NCBI GenBank assembly: GCA_041687095.1 | Contig: JAWLCQ010000081.1 | Coordinates: forward strand, 1-19,598 | DNA length: 19,598 nucleotides | Origin: JAWLCQ01 sp041687095 | GTDB lineage: Bacteria > Planctomycetota > Phycisphaerae > SM23-33 | Direction of reading: 5' to 3' | Shown: positions 6,539 to 13,208 of the stretch, one piece after another | How the letters are laid out: each line of letters begins with the position of its first letter | Numbering within the stretch: the first letter of the stretch is position 1 | Made by a program: the position numbers and the translations under genes | The notes under the pieces: model-generated | The model's database searches: none | What the model saw: only the letters and a program-made list of their open reading frames with translations | Told to the model about the DNA's origin: nothing

Positions 6539-6567
6539 TTGTACCCTGATGCTTCAGGGCGTACGAT
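6539..6567 (+). promoter_or_regulatory. Candidate psd promoter with embedded palindrome
   Basis: TTGTAC (6539-6544) and TACGAT (6562-6567) are 17 bp apart. Between and overlapping them is a near-perfect palindrome, GTACCCTGA-4-TCAGGGCGTAC (6541-6564) with one bulged base, which could be an operator. A caveat is that the predicted start (about 6574) falls within the ribosome binding site AAGGAG at 6571-6576, so the leader would be extremely short. Confidence 0.35.
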
Positions 6568-6584
6568 GGTAAGGAGTCCAACCC

Positions 6585-7301
6585 ATGGCAAACCGACAGA
6601 AACGAATGCTCTGGTTGACCCCCTACGGCCGGAAGGAACTGGGGATGGCCACCGCGCTGTTCCTCCTGCTGGCGGGGGGGCTGTGCGCGCTGACGGTGTG
6701 GCTGTCGCCGCTGTTCGCCGTGTCGCTCGTGCCCCCGGTGCTGGTGTGGGGATGGGCGGTGTCGTTCTTCCGCGATCCCGACCGCACCCCCCCGACGGGC
6801 GAGGGCCTGTTCGTCAGCGCCGCCGACGGGCGGGTGTCGGACATCACCCCGCTGGGCCGCGAGGGCCCGCTGGGCATTCCCAGCGTGCGGATCGGGGTGT
6901 TCATGAGCGTGTTCAACGTGCACGTCAACCGCAGCCCCGAGCGGCTGCGGGTGGACCGGGTGGAGCGGAATCCGGGGGTGTTCCTGGATGCGCGGCACGT
7001 GTCGGCCCCGGAGCGGAACGAGTCGGTGACGGTGTTTGGCACCTACCGGTGGGGCGGGCGGGAGTACCCCATCGCCGTGCGGCAGGTGGCGGGGAAGGTG
7101 GCGCGGCGGATCGTGACGGACCTGGAGCCCCCGCAGGAGCTGGAGCGGGGCGAGCGGTTCGGGATGATCAAGTTCGGGTCCCGCCTGGAGCTGCACCTGC
7201 CGGAGTCCCTGGCGGCCGAGATCCGCGTACGGGTGGGGCAGATCGCGCGGGCGGGCGAGACCGTCCTCGCCGCCGCCCCGCCCTCGAAGGAGACCGCGTG
7301 A
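6585..7301 (+). CDS. psd: Phosphatidylserine decarboxylase proenzyme, short type
   Basis: A 238-residue membrane-associated enzyme that decarboxylates phosphatidylserine to phosphatidylethanolamine. It is made as a proenzyme that cleaves itself to create a pyruvoyl group. The cleavage motif is FGS at 197-199, giving S199 as the pyruvoyl residue. The other expected triad members are D81 in SAADGRV and H113 in FMSVFNVHVNR. FRDPDRTPP (62-70) is also a family signature. Hydrophobic stretches at about 21-40 and 42-60 anchor the N-terminus. It belongs to the short form rather than the roughly 300-residue E. coli form. AAGGAG (6571-6576) lies 8 nt before ATG 6585. Its stop overlaps the pssA start, so product and substrate enzymes are translationally coupled. 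Confidence 0.94.
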   Translation: MANRQKRMLWLTPYGRKELGMATALFLLLAGGLCALTVWLSPLFAVSLVPPVLVWGWAVSFFRDPDRTPPTGEGLFVSAADGRVSDITPLGREGPLGIPSVRIGVFMSVFNVHVNRSPERLRVDRVERNPGVFLDARHVSAPERNESVTVFGTYRWGGREYPIAVRQVAGKVARRIVTDLEPPQELERGERFGMIKFGSRLELHLPESLAAEIRVRVGQIARAGETVLAAAPPSKETA

Positions 7302-8197
7302 GCCATCCGCCCCCCTACGTGCCCCAGGAGCCCGTCAACGACCCCCTGGAGCCCCCCGACGAGATCGTCGATCCCGACGGGCCGACGATCCGCGCCCCCT
7401 TCCATCGCCGCATCCTCCTCAGCACCGCCCCGCTGCCGGTGCTGCTGACGCTGGGCAACGCCCTGAGCGGGTTCGCGGCCATCCACTTCGCGACCCGGAA
7501 CATCGAGCCCGACACCCCCCACGTCCGCCTGCTGCAACTGGCATACGCGTCGTGGTTCATCATCGCCTCGATGGTCTTCGACATGCTCGACGGGCAGATG
7601 GCCCGCCTGACGCGCAGGACCAGCGACTTCGGGGCCCAGCTCGACAGCCTCTGCGACGCCATCAGCTTCGGGGCGGCCCCCGGGGTGCTGGTCCTGCAGA
7701 CCATCTCCCTGTGGACCCCCGCCTCGTTCCTGCCCCCCGAGCGGCTCGTCTGGGCCATCGGGGCCATCTACGTCGCCTGCGCCGTCCTCCGCCTCGCTCG
7801 CTTCAACGTCGAGCACGAGACCACCGACACCCCCCACCTGGACTTCACCGGCCTGCCCTCCCCCGCGGCCGCCTTCGTCGTCATCAGCCTCGTCCTCTTG
7901 GCCAACGACCTGCACGACCGCGCGTGGGCCACGCCCGAGACGCTCACGTGGGGCCTCGCCATCGCCCTGCCGGTGTTCACGCTGGCGGCGGGCCTGCTGA
8001 TGGTCTCCCGCGTCCCCTACCCCCACCTCGCCAACCGCTACGTCCGCGGCCGCAAGCCCCTGAGCTTCATCGTCCGCTTCGTCGTCATCGCCGTCGCGGC
8101 GCTCCTCGAGCCCTACATCACGCTGGCGGCGCTGTCGATCCTGTTCATGCTCTCGGGCCCCGTCAACGCCCTGTGGCACCGGCGGCGGAGGGCCTGA
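7298..8197 (+). CDS. pssA: CDP-diacylglycerol-serine O-phosphatidyltransferase
   Basis: A 299-residue integral membrane enzyme that makes phosphatidylserine from CDP-diacylglycerol and serine, feeding the adjacent decarboxylase. The CDP-alcohol phosphotransferase motif D-G-x2-A-R-x8-G-x3-D-x3-D is complete from D98 to D120, inside DMLDGQMARLTRR and DFGAQLDSLCD. Several hydrophobic segments follow, as expected. The start is GTG 7298, overlapping the psd stop (GTGA), with AAGGAG 5 nt upstream. The first 35 residues are proline- and acid-rich and precede the membrane domain. The specific substrate (serine rather than glycerol phosphate or inositol) is inferred from the psd neighbour. The gene ends 4 bp from the convergent recJ stop with no terminator between. 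Confidence 0.92.
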   Translation: MSHPPPYVPQEPVNDPLEPPDEIVDPDGPTIRAPFHRRILLSTAPLPVLLTLGNALSGFAAIHFATRNIEPDTPHVRLLQLAYASWFIIASMVFDMLDGQMARLTRRTSDFGAQLDSLCDAISFGAAPGVLVLQTISLWTPASFLPPERLVWAIGAIYVACAVLRLARFNVEHETTDTPHLDFTGLPSPAAAFVVISLVLLANDLHDRAWATPETLTWGLAIALPVFTLAAGLLMVSRVPYPHLANRYVRGRKPLSFIVRFVVIAVAALLEPYITLAALSILFMLSGPVNALWHRRRRA

Positions 8198-8201
8198 CTC
8201 T

Positions 8202-9947
8202 CTACCGCCAGACCACGTCCTCGAGTTTGAGTTCGATGCTCGTGCGTCCGTTGAAGGTGTTCAGGGCGGGGGTGGCGGCGAGGTCGACGTGGCGGACCCC
8301 GCGGAGGTCGTCGGCGAGGTCGCCCATCCCGAAGCCCACCGCCCGCATGGACACCGCTCCCTGCTTGACGTGCAGGCCCACGGTCGTGCCGGTGCGGCCC
8401 ATGCGCTTGGGGGGGACGGCGATCTCGCAGTGGGGGATGGCGAGGACGGGCGCGCGGTTGCCCTGCCCGAACGGGGCGAGGCGGGCGAGGTGCTGCACCA
8501 CGGGGTAGGAGAGGGCGGCGAGGGTGGTTTCGGCGTCGAGGTCCAGGACGGGCGTGAGGTGCTCCTCGGGGATCCGCTCGGCGGCGTGGCGGGCGAAGGC
8601 GGCGCGGAAGGCGTCGATCCGCCCGGGCTCGATCTTCAGCCCCCCGGCCATCGCGTGCCCCCCGAACCCCAGCAGGTGCTCCCCGCACGCCGCCAGCGCA
8701 TCGCACAGGTGGAAGTCCGGGATGCTCCGCCCCGACCCGTGCCCCAGCCCGTCGGTCCCCAGCGCGATGAGGACCACCGGGCGGTGGAACCGCGACACCA
8801 GCCGCGACGCCACGATCCCGATCACCCCCCCGTGCCACTGCTCGCTCGCCAGGACGATCGCGCGGTGGGCGGGGTCGTCGAGGCCCTGCTGGACGACCAT
8901 CTCCTCGGCGGCGGCGGCGATCTCGCGCTCCACCTTCTGCCGCTCGGCGTTCTGGGCGTTGAGGTACTCGGCGATCTCGCGGGCGCGGTCGGGCGGAGCG
9001 GTGGTCAGCAGCTCCACCGCCAGTTGCGCATGGCCCATGCGGCCGCAGGCGTTGAGGCGGGGCGCCAGGACAAACCCCACGTGGTAGGCATCGAGCGTCT
9101 CCCCCGTGAGGCTCGACGCCTCGATGAGGGCCCGGAGGCCCGAGTGCTTCGACACGGGCAGGCCCCGCAGGCCGTACGTGGCGAGGACGCGGTTCTCGCC
9201 CACGAGGGAGACGACGTCGGCGATGGTGCCCAGGGCGGCGAGGCTGGTGGCGTTGAGGAGGAAGTCGCGCATGGGCCCGTCCACGCGCTCGCTCCCGCAG
9301 ATCGCCCTCGCCGTCGCCCACGCGAGCTTGAACGCCACGCCCGCCCCCGACAGGTCCGGGTTCGCGTACGGACGGTCGGGCAGGGCGGGATGCACGATGG
9401 CGTACACGTCGGGCAGCGGGTCGGGCGGGGTGTGATGGTCGGTGACGATCACGTCGATCCCCGCCGCGGTCGCCAGCGCCAGGGGTCCGGCGGCGCTGAT
9501 CCCGCAGTCCACCGTGATGAGCACCTGCGTGCCGGCGGCGATGATCTTGCGGACGGCGTCCTCGTTGACCCCGTAGCCCTCCTCGGTGCGGTGGGGGATG
9601 TAGGAGTCCACGGAGGCCCCGTGGAGGGTGAGCAGGGCGTGGAGGATGGCGACGGCGGTGATCCCGTCGACGTCGTAGTCGCCGTAGATGACGATCCGCT
9701 CGCCCTGGCGCACGGCGGCGGCGATGCGGTCGGCGGCGCGGGGGGCGTCGGGGAGGTCGGAGGGGTCGTGCAGATGGGTGAGCTTGGGGTCCAGGAAGGC
9801 CTGGGCGTCCTCCGGGGCGCTGACCCCGCGGTTGCAGAGGATCTGCCCCACCAGCGGGGCCGTCCCCAGCGCCCGCCCCAGCCGCTCCGCATCCGGATGC
9901 GGCGGTGCGATCCGCCACCTTCGCCTCTGCCTCCGTACCTGGGACAC
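8202..9947 (-). CDS. recJ: Single-stranded-DNA-specific exonuclease RecJ
   Basis: A 581-residue 5'-3' exonuclease of the DHH phosphoesterase family, acting in recombination and mismatch repair. Metal-binding motifs are DYDVDG (90-95), VDCG (146-149) and TDHH (169-172). The DHHA1 region has GHGSGRS (402-408) and GGHAMAGG (429-436), followed by the OB-fold-like C-terminus with LAPFGQGN (490-497). The length matches RecJ. The start is GTG 9947, preceded by the purine-rich AGGAAGG and GGGAAGA; the first 12 residues are mostly basic and poorly conserved, so the exact start is less sure. It lies 81 bp downstream of the SGNH hydrolase gene on the same strand and may share its transcript. Confidence 0.95.
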   Translation of the reverse strand: MSQVRRQRRRWRIAPPHPDAERLGRALGTAPLVGQILCNRGVSAPEDAQAFLDPKLTHLHDPSDLPDAPRAADRIAAAVRQGERIVIYGDYDVDGITAVAILHALLTLHGASVDSYIPHRTEEGYGVNEDAVRKIIAAGTQVLITVDCGISAAGPLALATAAGIDVIVTDHHTPPDPLPDVYAIVHPALPDRPYANPDLSGAGVAFKLAWATARAICGSERVDGPMRDFLLNATSLAALGTIADVVSLVGENRVLATYGLRGLPVSKHSGLRALIEASSLTGETLDAYHVGFVLAPRLNACGRMGHAQLAVELLTTAPPDRAREIAEYLNAQNAERQKVEREIAAAAEEMVVQQGLDDPAHRAIVLASEQWHGGVIGIVASRLVSRFHRPVVLIALGTDGLGHGSGRSIPDFHLCDALAACGEHLLGFGGHAMAGGLKIEPGRIDAFRAAFARHAAERIPEEHLTPVLDLDAETTLAALSYPVVQHLARLAPFGQGNRAPVLAIPHCEIAVPPKRMGRTGTTVGLHVKQGAVSMRAVGFGMGDLADDLRGVRHVDLAATPALNTFNGRTSIELKLEDVVWR

Positions 9948-10028
9948 TCTTCCCGTCCTTCCTGCCTGTGCGCTCGCGATGCCCGTTCGATCCCGCAGTG
10001 TACCGAAACCGCCCCCCCCGCGCCGAGC

Positions 10029-11186
10029 CTACCCCTGCAACCGCTCCGCCGCCCAGGGCCGGATGCGGGCGAAGATCGCGGCGGCGAAGCTCCGCGTCGC
10101 CCTCGCCGTCGCATGGCCGTTATCGAAGAAGATCTCGTCCGGCCGGTGCCGCTTCGCCATCTCCTGCGCCACGGGCACCAGGTCCACCACGGGTCCGCCC
10201 CCCGTCCCGCCCAGCCGCGGGGCCCACTGCGCAGACCGCAGCAGGACCCTCTGGTACGGGCCCCGCGAGTCCGCGGTGTACTGGGGATCGATGTTCTCGA
10301 TGAACGGCCAGACCACCACGAGCACCTCCGCCCCCTGTGTGCGGGCGAGGGCGAGGGTGCGGTGGAGGACGTCGTCGAACTCCTCCGTCGTCAGGCGGGG
10401 CCGCTTCTTTCCGTCGCCCGCGGGGGCGGGGGGCCGCGACGCTCCCAGGGCCCCCCACGCCATCCGCGCCACGCTCGACCACGCGAGCCAGCGCGGCGGG
10501 CGGACGGCGCGGAGCAGCGCGGCGTGCTCCAGGTCGCTCATCCCATCCCACTCCGAGCCGTCGTTCCACCCGAAGTTCAGGACCACCAGGTCCGCCCCCA
10601 GCTCCGCCCCCCGCGTCTCGAGGAAGCGCAGGCCCTGGTAGAGCGAGTAGCCCGGGACCCCGGCGTTGACGCACTCGACGGCCGCCCCCGGGAAGTGGTC
10701 GCGCAGGGCCTGCTCGATGACCTCGGCGAACGTCTCGCTCCGCTGCAGGCCGAACCCGAACGTGCACGAGTCGCCCAGGAACAGGATGCGGAGCTGCCCG
10801 GGGGGCTTGGGGAGGGCGATCTCGTGGTCCTCGCGAAGGTGCTGGGCGTTGGCGATCCGCCCGCGGAAGGGGTAGGCGTCGTCGGGCAGCGTTGCCCCCG
10901 GCGCCAGCCGCCAGAACAGCTCGGGGTCGTTCTCGAGGATCCCCGCCAACTGGTGCAGGCCCATCCGCTCCAGCTCGCTGACGTCCTGCTCGAAGCGCAT
11001 CGTGCCCGCGGGCCGGTGAACGAAGCGGGCGACGGTCTCCGCCGCCCCCAGCGCCAGCAGCAGCGACGCGGCCGCCAGCAGCAGCTTGAACCGCAGGCGG
11101 CCCGGGCGGGCAGCGGCGGCGGCCAGGGCGCACGGGGGATCCACGGGGGCGGGGGACGGTCCGGCGGTGGAGGACTTCGCGGCCAT
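10029..11186 (-). CDS. Membrane-anchored SGNH/GDSL-family hydrolase
   Basis: A 385-residue protein with one N-terminal membrane segment (about 33-49) and an SGNH hydrolase fold outside or at the membrane. Block I is FLGDSCTFGFG with catalytic S140. Block II is NAGVPGYS (G176), block III is NFGWND with N208, and block V is FFDNGHAT with D355 and H358. All four SGNH residues are present, so it should be an active esterase or acetyl transfer enzyme. The substrate is unknown; relatives act on acylated polysaccharides, lipids or peptidoglycan. ATG 11186 has AGGAG 12 nt upstream, a long spacing. It diverges from the region holding the candidate small RNA. Confidence 0.85.
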   Translation of the reverse strand: MAAKSSTAGPSPAPVDPPCALAAAAARPGRLRFKLLLAAASLLLALGAAETVARFVHRPAGTMRFEQDVSELERMGLHQLAGILENDPELFWRLAPGATLPDDAYPFRGRIANAQHLREDHEIALPKPPGQLRILFLGDSCTFGFGLQRSETFAEVIEQALRDHFPGAAVECVNAGVPGYSLYQGLRFLETRGAELGADLVVLNFGWNDGSEWDGMSDLEHAALLRAVRPPRWLAWSSVARMAWGALGASRPPAPAGDGKKRPRLTTEEFDDVLHRTLALARTQGAEVLVVVWPFIENIDPQYTADSRGPYQRVLLRSAQWAPRLGGTGGGPVVDLVPVAQEMAKRHRPDEIFFDNGHATARATRSFAAAIFARIRPWAAERLQG

Positions 11187-11210
11187 GGGATTGGTACGCT
11201 CCTGGACCCG

Positions 11211-11239
11211 ATCCTACGGATCGGTCCCCCCCGGGTCAA
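11211..11239 (-). promoter_or_regulatory. Candidate promoter for the SGNH hydrolase gene
   Basis: On the minus strand TTGACC (11239-11234; 5 of 6 to consensus) is followed after 17 bp by TAGGAT (11216-11211; 4 of 6). The predicted start near 11204 gives a very short leader that begins at the AGGAG ribosome binding site. Confidence 0.5.
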
Positions 11240-11319
11240 TCCGACCTCGCTCGCCCGGTGCACGACCGTACCTGCTCCCCACCGGCCCCGGGTCCGCGTG
11301 GAAAGCCGTTCGCTCCCGG

Positions 11320-11481
11320 GCCTACCATGAATCGAGGGAAGTTCAGCGAGACTTCGCCCTTCGCCAGGGAGCGAATGAAGGAGCACAGCGCGGCGGCCGC
11401 TGCTCAACGGCCGCCGCGAAACAGAGAGACCGCTTCGAGGGATCTCCGGGCGGCCCACCGCGGGCCGCCCGGTTCTTTTCT
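11320..11481 (+). ncRNA. Candidate structured small RNA ending at an intrinsic terminator
   Basis: The 300-bp gap 11187-11486 has no convincing gene, yet a strong plus-strand terminator stands at its end. Upstream of it are further stems: GAAGT-8-ACTTC (11338-11355), TTCGC-6-GCGAA around 11360-11375, and a perfect 10-bp stem CGCGGCGGCC/GGCCGCCGCG (11389-11398 and 11409-11418). A chain of hairpins closed by a terminator is the usual form of a trans-acting small RNA. The 5' end is uncertain: no clear promoter was found, and 11320 is only a guess near a weak TACCAT. It does not match any RNA family I recognise. It could instead be leftover transcript from a divergent promoter. Confidence 0.35.
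11446..11481 (+). terminator. Rho-independent terminator
   Basis: A perfect 11-bp stem, CCGGGCGGCCC (11446-11456) and GGGCCGCCCGG (11462-11472), with loop ACCGC, is followed on the plus strand by TTCTTTTCT (11473-11481). On the minus strand the stem lies 3' of the methyltransferase gene, but no T-run follows there, so its main direction is plus. Confidence 0.8.
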
Positions 11482-11486
11482 CGCCG

Positions 11487-12176
11487 CTACGCCGCCTGCA
11501 CCTTGCGGGCGGGGCGGCGGAGGATGACGGCGGTGGGGGAGGCGTGGGCCATCTGCAGCCCGTGGTTCGCGCAGAACACGCGGAAGGTGCGATGGCTGTA
11601 GAAGCTGCAGTGGCTGGGCGGGGTGACGTACCGCCACCGCGCGAACCCCCCCTGGCGCTCGGGGACCTCCATGTCCGTGTGGACCATCACCAGCCCCCCG
11701 GGGACGGTGAGGCGGCAGAGTTCCAGGAGGATAGGGAGCGGCTCGGGGAGGTGCTCGAAGGTCTGGTACGAGAACACCAGGTCAAAGTGCTCGTGCGGCA
11801 GGCCCAGGTCGAGGCGGCTCTCCGCAGCCCGCCCCAGCCCCCCATGCACCGGGGGGGTGACGTCCACGGACGTCACGTCGTGGCCGCGTTCCGCGAGGGC
11901 GAAGGGCCCCGCGCTGCAGCCGGTCCCGAAGTCCAGGATGCGGAGGGAACTGCCGGGCCCGATGAGTTCGAGGGCGGGTTCGAGGAACTCCCCGGAACCC
12001 CTGCCCCACTGGGAGGCCCCGAGCGACGGGGCGGGGTGGTGATCGGCCGCGTGGTCGTCGGTGATGCAGGGGGCGAAGACGAACCCGCAGATCCCGCACT
12101 CGACGAACTGATACCCCTGCACGTGATCCCGTGATCGCAGGGACGGGCTGCCGCACATCCTGCATGTCGCTTGCAT
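11487..12176 (-). CDS. Zinc-ribbon class I SAM-dependent methyltransferase
   Basis: A 229-residue protein. Four cysteines at the N-terminus, C5, C8, C27 and C30 (CRMC, CGIC), form a likely zinc ribbon. A Rossmann methyltransferase fold follows, with SAM motif I at ILDFGTGCSAGPF (80-92), acidic motif II near SVDV (103-106) and motif IV/post I at FDLVFSYQTFEHLPEP (131-146). This layout matches small methyltransferases often found in polysaccharide or sugar pathways, but nothing nearby identifies the substrate. ATG 12176 has GGGGAG 8 nt upstream; the frame remains open far upstream only because it is antisense to the signalling genes. A TAGAAT on this strand at 12312-12307 is a possible -10 box without a good -35. 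Confidence 0.85.
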   Translation of the reverse strand: MQATCRMCGSPSLRSRDHVQGYQFVECGICGFVFAPCITDDHAADHHPAPSLGASQWGRGSGEFLEPALELIGPGSSLRILDFGTGCSAGPFALAERGHDVTSVDVTPPVHGGLGRAAESRLDLGLPHEHFDLVFSYQTFEHLPEPLPILLELCRLTVPGGLVMVHTDMEVPERQGGFARWRYVTPPSHCSFYSHRTFRVFCANHGLQMAHASPTAVILRRPARKVQAA

Positions 12177-12430
12177 GGGGCCGACTCCCCGGGCGCCTCG
12201 CCGCTCTCGCCTCGCCCGGCGCGCGGGGCGAAGCGGGTCGCCCCACCGGTCCCCGCGGCGCGGCGAACGCCCCCCGCACGCGGTCGTCGCGGTCAGGCGG
12301 CCGGGGATTCTAGTGCGGTCCCCGCGCCATTTCTCATCCACGTCCCTCCGACGATCAAAAAATTCCCCCCGGCGCCGACACCCCCGCTCCCGAGGACGCC
12401 CGGTTCCCCGTTTCTCGCGCCAAAGCCCCC

Positions 12431-12464
12431 TTGTTAAAATGAGCAACTTTGGTAAGCTATACCA
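12431..12464 (+). promoter_or_regulatory. A+T-rich control island upstream of the signalling locus
   Basis: The 444-bp gap 12177-12620 is G+C-rich except for an A+T island at about 12431-12480. It contains TTGTTA (12431-12436), a possible -35, and a small palindrome TGGTA-AGCTA-TACCA (12450-12464) that includes TATACC. No -35/-10 pair has ideal spacing, so the promoter is not pinned down, but this is the likeliest control site for the HTH-REC gene. The palindrome could be bound by that protein itself. Confidence 0.4.
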
Positions 12465-12542
12465 CATGGGCAGTTTAAGGTGATGCCGCGGGCATGACGA
12501 TACAAGCCGTAGTGCCCGTGGTCGTGCCGAGGACGACGCCCG

Positions 12543-12582
12543 CCGCCCGCTCCCCCCCGGCGGCCGTCCGCGGAGCGGGCGG
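12543..12582 (+). promoter_or_regulatory. Leader hairpin before the HTH-REC gene
   Basis: CCGCCCGCTCC (12543-12553) and GGAGCGGGCGG (12572-12582) form a perfect 11-bp stem with an 18-nt loop, 23 nt before the ribosome binding site at 12606-12611. If transcription starts in the A+T island, this lies in a leader of about 150 nt and could control translation or mRNA stability. Confidence 0.45.
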
Positions 12583-12620
12583 GGCGGCGGCGGGGGGCGC
12601 AACGTGAGGAGCACGGACCC

Positions 12621-13190
12621 ATGAAGCATAAACCGGTGTACACCACGGGCGAGGCGGCCGAGGTCTGCCAGCTCTCGCAGCAGACCATCATCCGCTGCTT
12701 CGACAGCGGCAAGCTCAAGGGCTTCCGCGTCCCGGGCAGCAAGTTCCGCCGCATCCCCCACCCCGAACTCCTCCGCTTCATGAAGGACAACGGCATCCCG
12801 TTGCAGGGGCTGGACGAGAACGTCATCCGCGTCCTGGTGGTGGACGACGCCCCCGAGATCGTCGAGCTGTTCGTGGACGTGCTGCAGGAGGACCCGCGGT
12901 TCGAGGTCGCCACGGCGATGACGGGGTACGACGCGGGCGTGATGACCCAGCAGTTCCGCCCCGACATCGTCGTGCTCGACTACATGCTCCCCGACATCAA
13001 CGGCAACGTGGTGTGCAAGACCATCCGCCAGAACCCCGAGCTGAACCACATGAAGATCCTCATCATCTCCGGGATGGTGAACCCCGCGGAGGTCGATACC
13101 CTCCTCGCCGCCGGGGCCAACGACTTCATCAAAAAGCCGTTCAACATCGAGCAGGTCATCCAGCGGATCGTGGAACTCGTCCGCTCCTAG
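12621..13190 (+). CDS. Excisionase-like HTH plus receiver domain response regulator
   Basis: This 189-residue protein has its DNA-binding domain first. Residues 5-58 form a MerR/excisionase-type helix-turn-helix (VYTTGEAAEVCQLSQQTIIR, then FRVPGSKFRRIPHPELLRFM). Residues 69-188 are a receiver domain with acidic pocket D75 and D76, phosphoacceptor D120 in DIVVLDYMLP, S150 in LIISG and K172 in DFIKKPF. All phosphorylation residues are present. This order is the reverse of the usual OmpR or NarL architecture. GAGGAG (12606-12611) is 9 nt before the ATG. The gene lies 18 bp before the HDOD-kinase, which is its probable partner; the target genes are unknown. Confidence 0.88.
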   Translation: MKHKPVYTTGEAAEVCQLSQQTIIRCFDSGKLKGFRVPGSKFRRIPHPELLRFMKDNGIPLQGLDENVIRVLVVDDAPEIVELFVDVLQEDPRFEVATAMTGYDAGVMTQQFRPDIVVLDYMLPDINGNVVCKTIRQNPELNHMKILIISGMVNPAEVDTLLAAGANDFIKKPFNIEQVIQRIVELVRS

Positions 13191-13208
13191 CGGCAGCACA
13201 GGGACGCG

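Noticed and set aside
8289..11330. A 1013-codon open frame on the plus strand
   Set aside because: It is antisense to recJ and the SGNH hydrolase, both of which have complete motifs. The long frame is a product of high G+C content.
11258..11527. Small plus-strand coding frame through the terminator
   Set aside because: It reads through the terminator stem, has no family similarity and low-complexity composition, and overlaps the methyltransferase 3' end.
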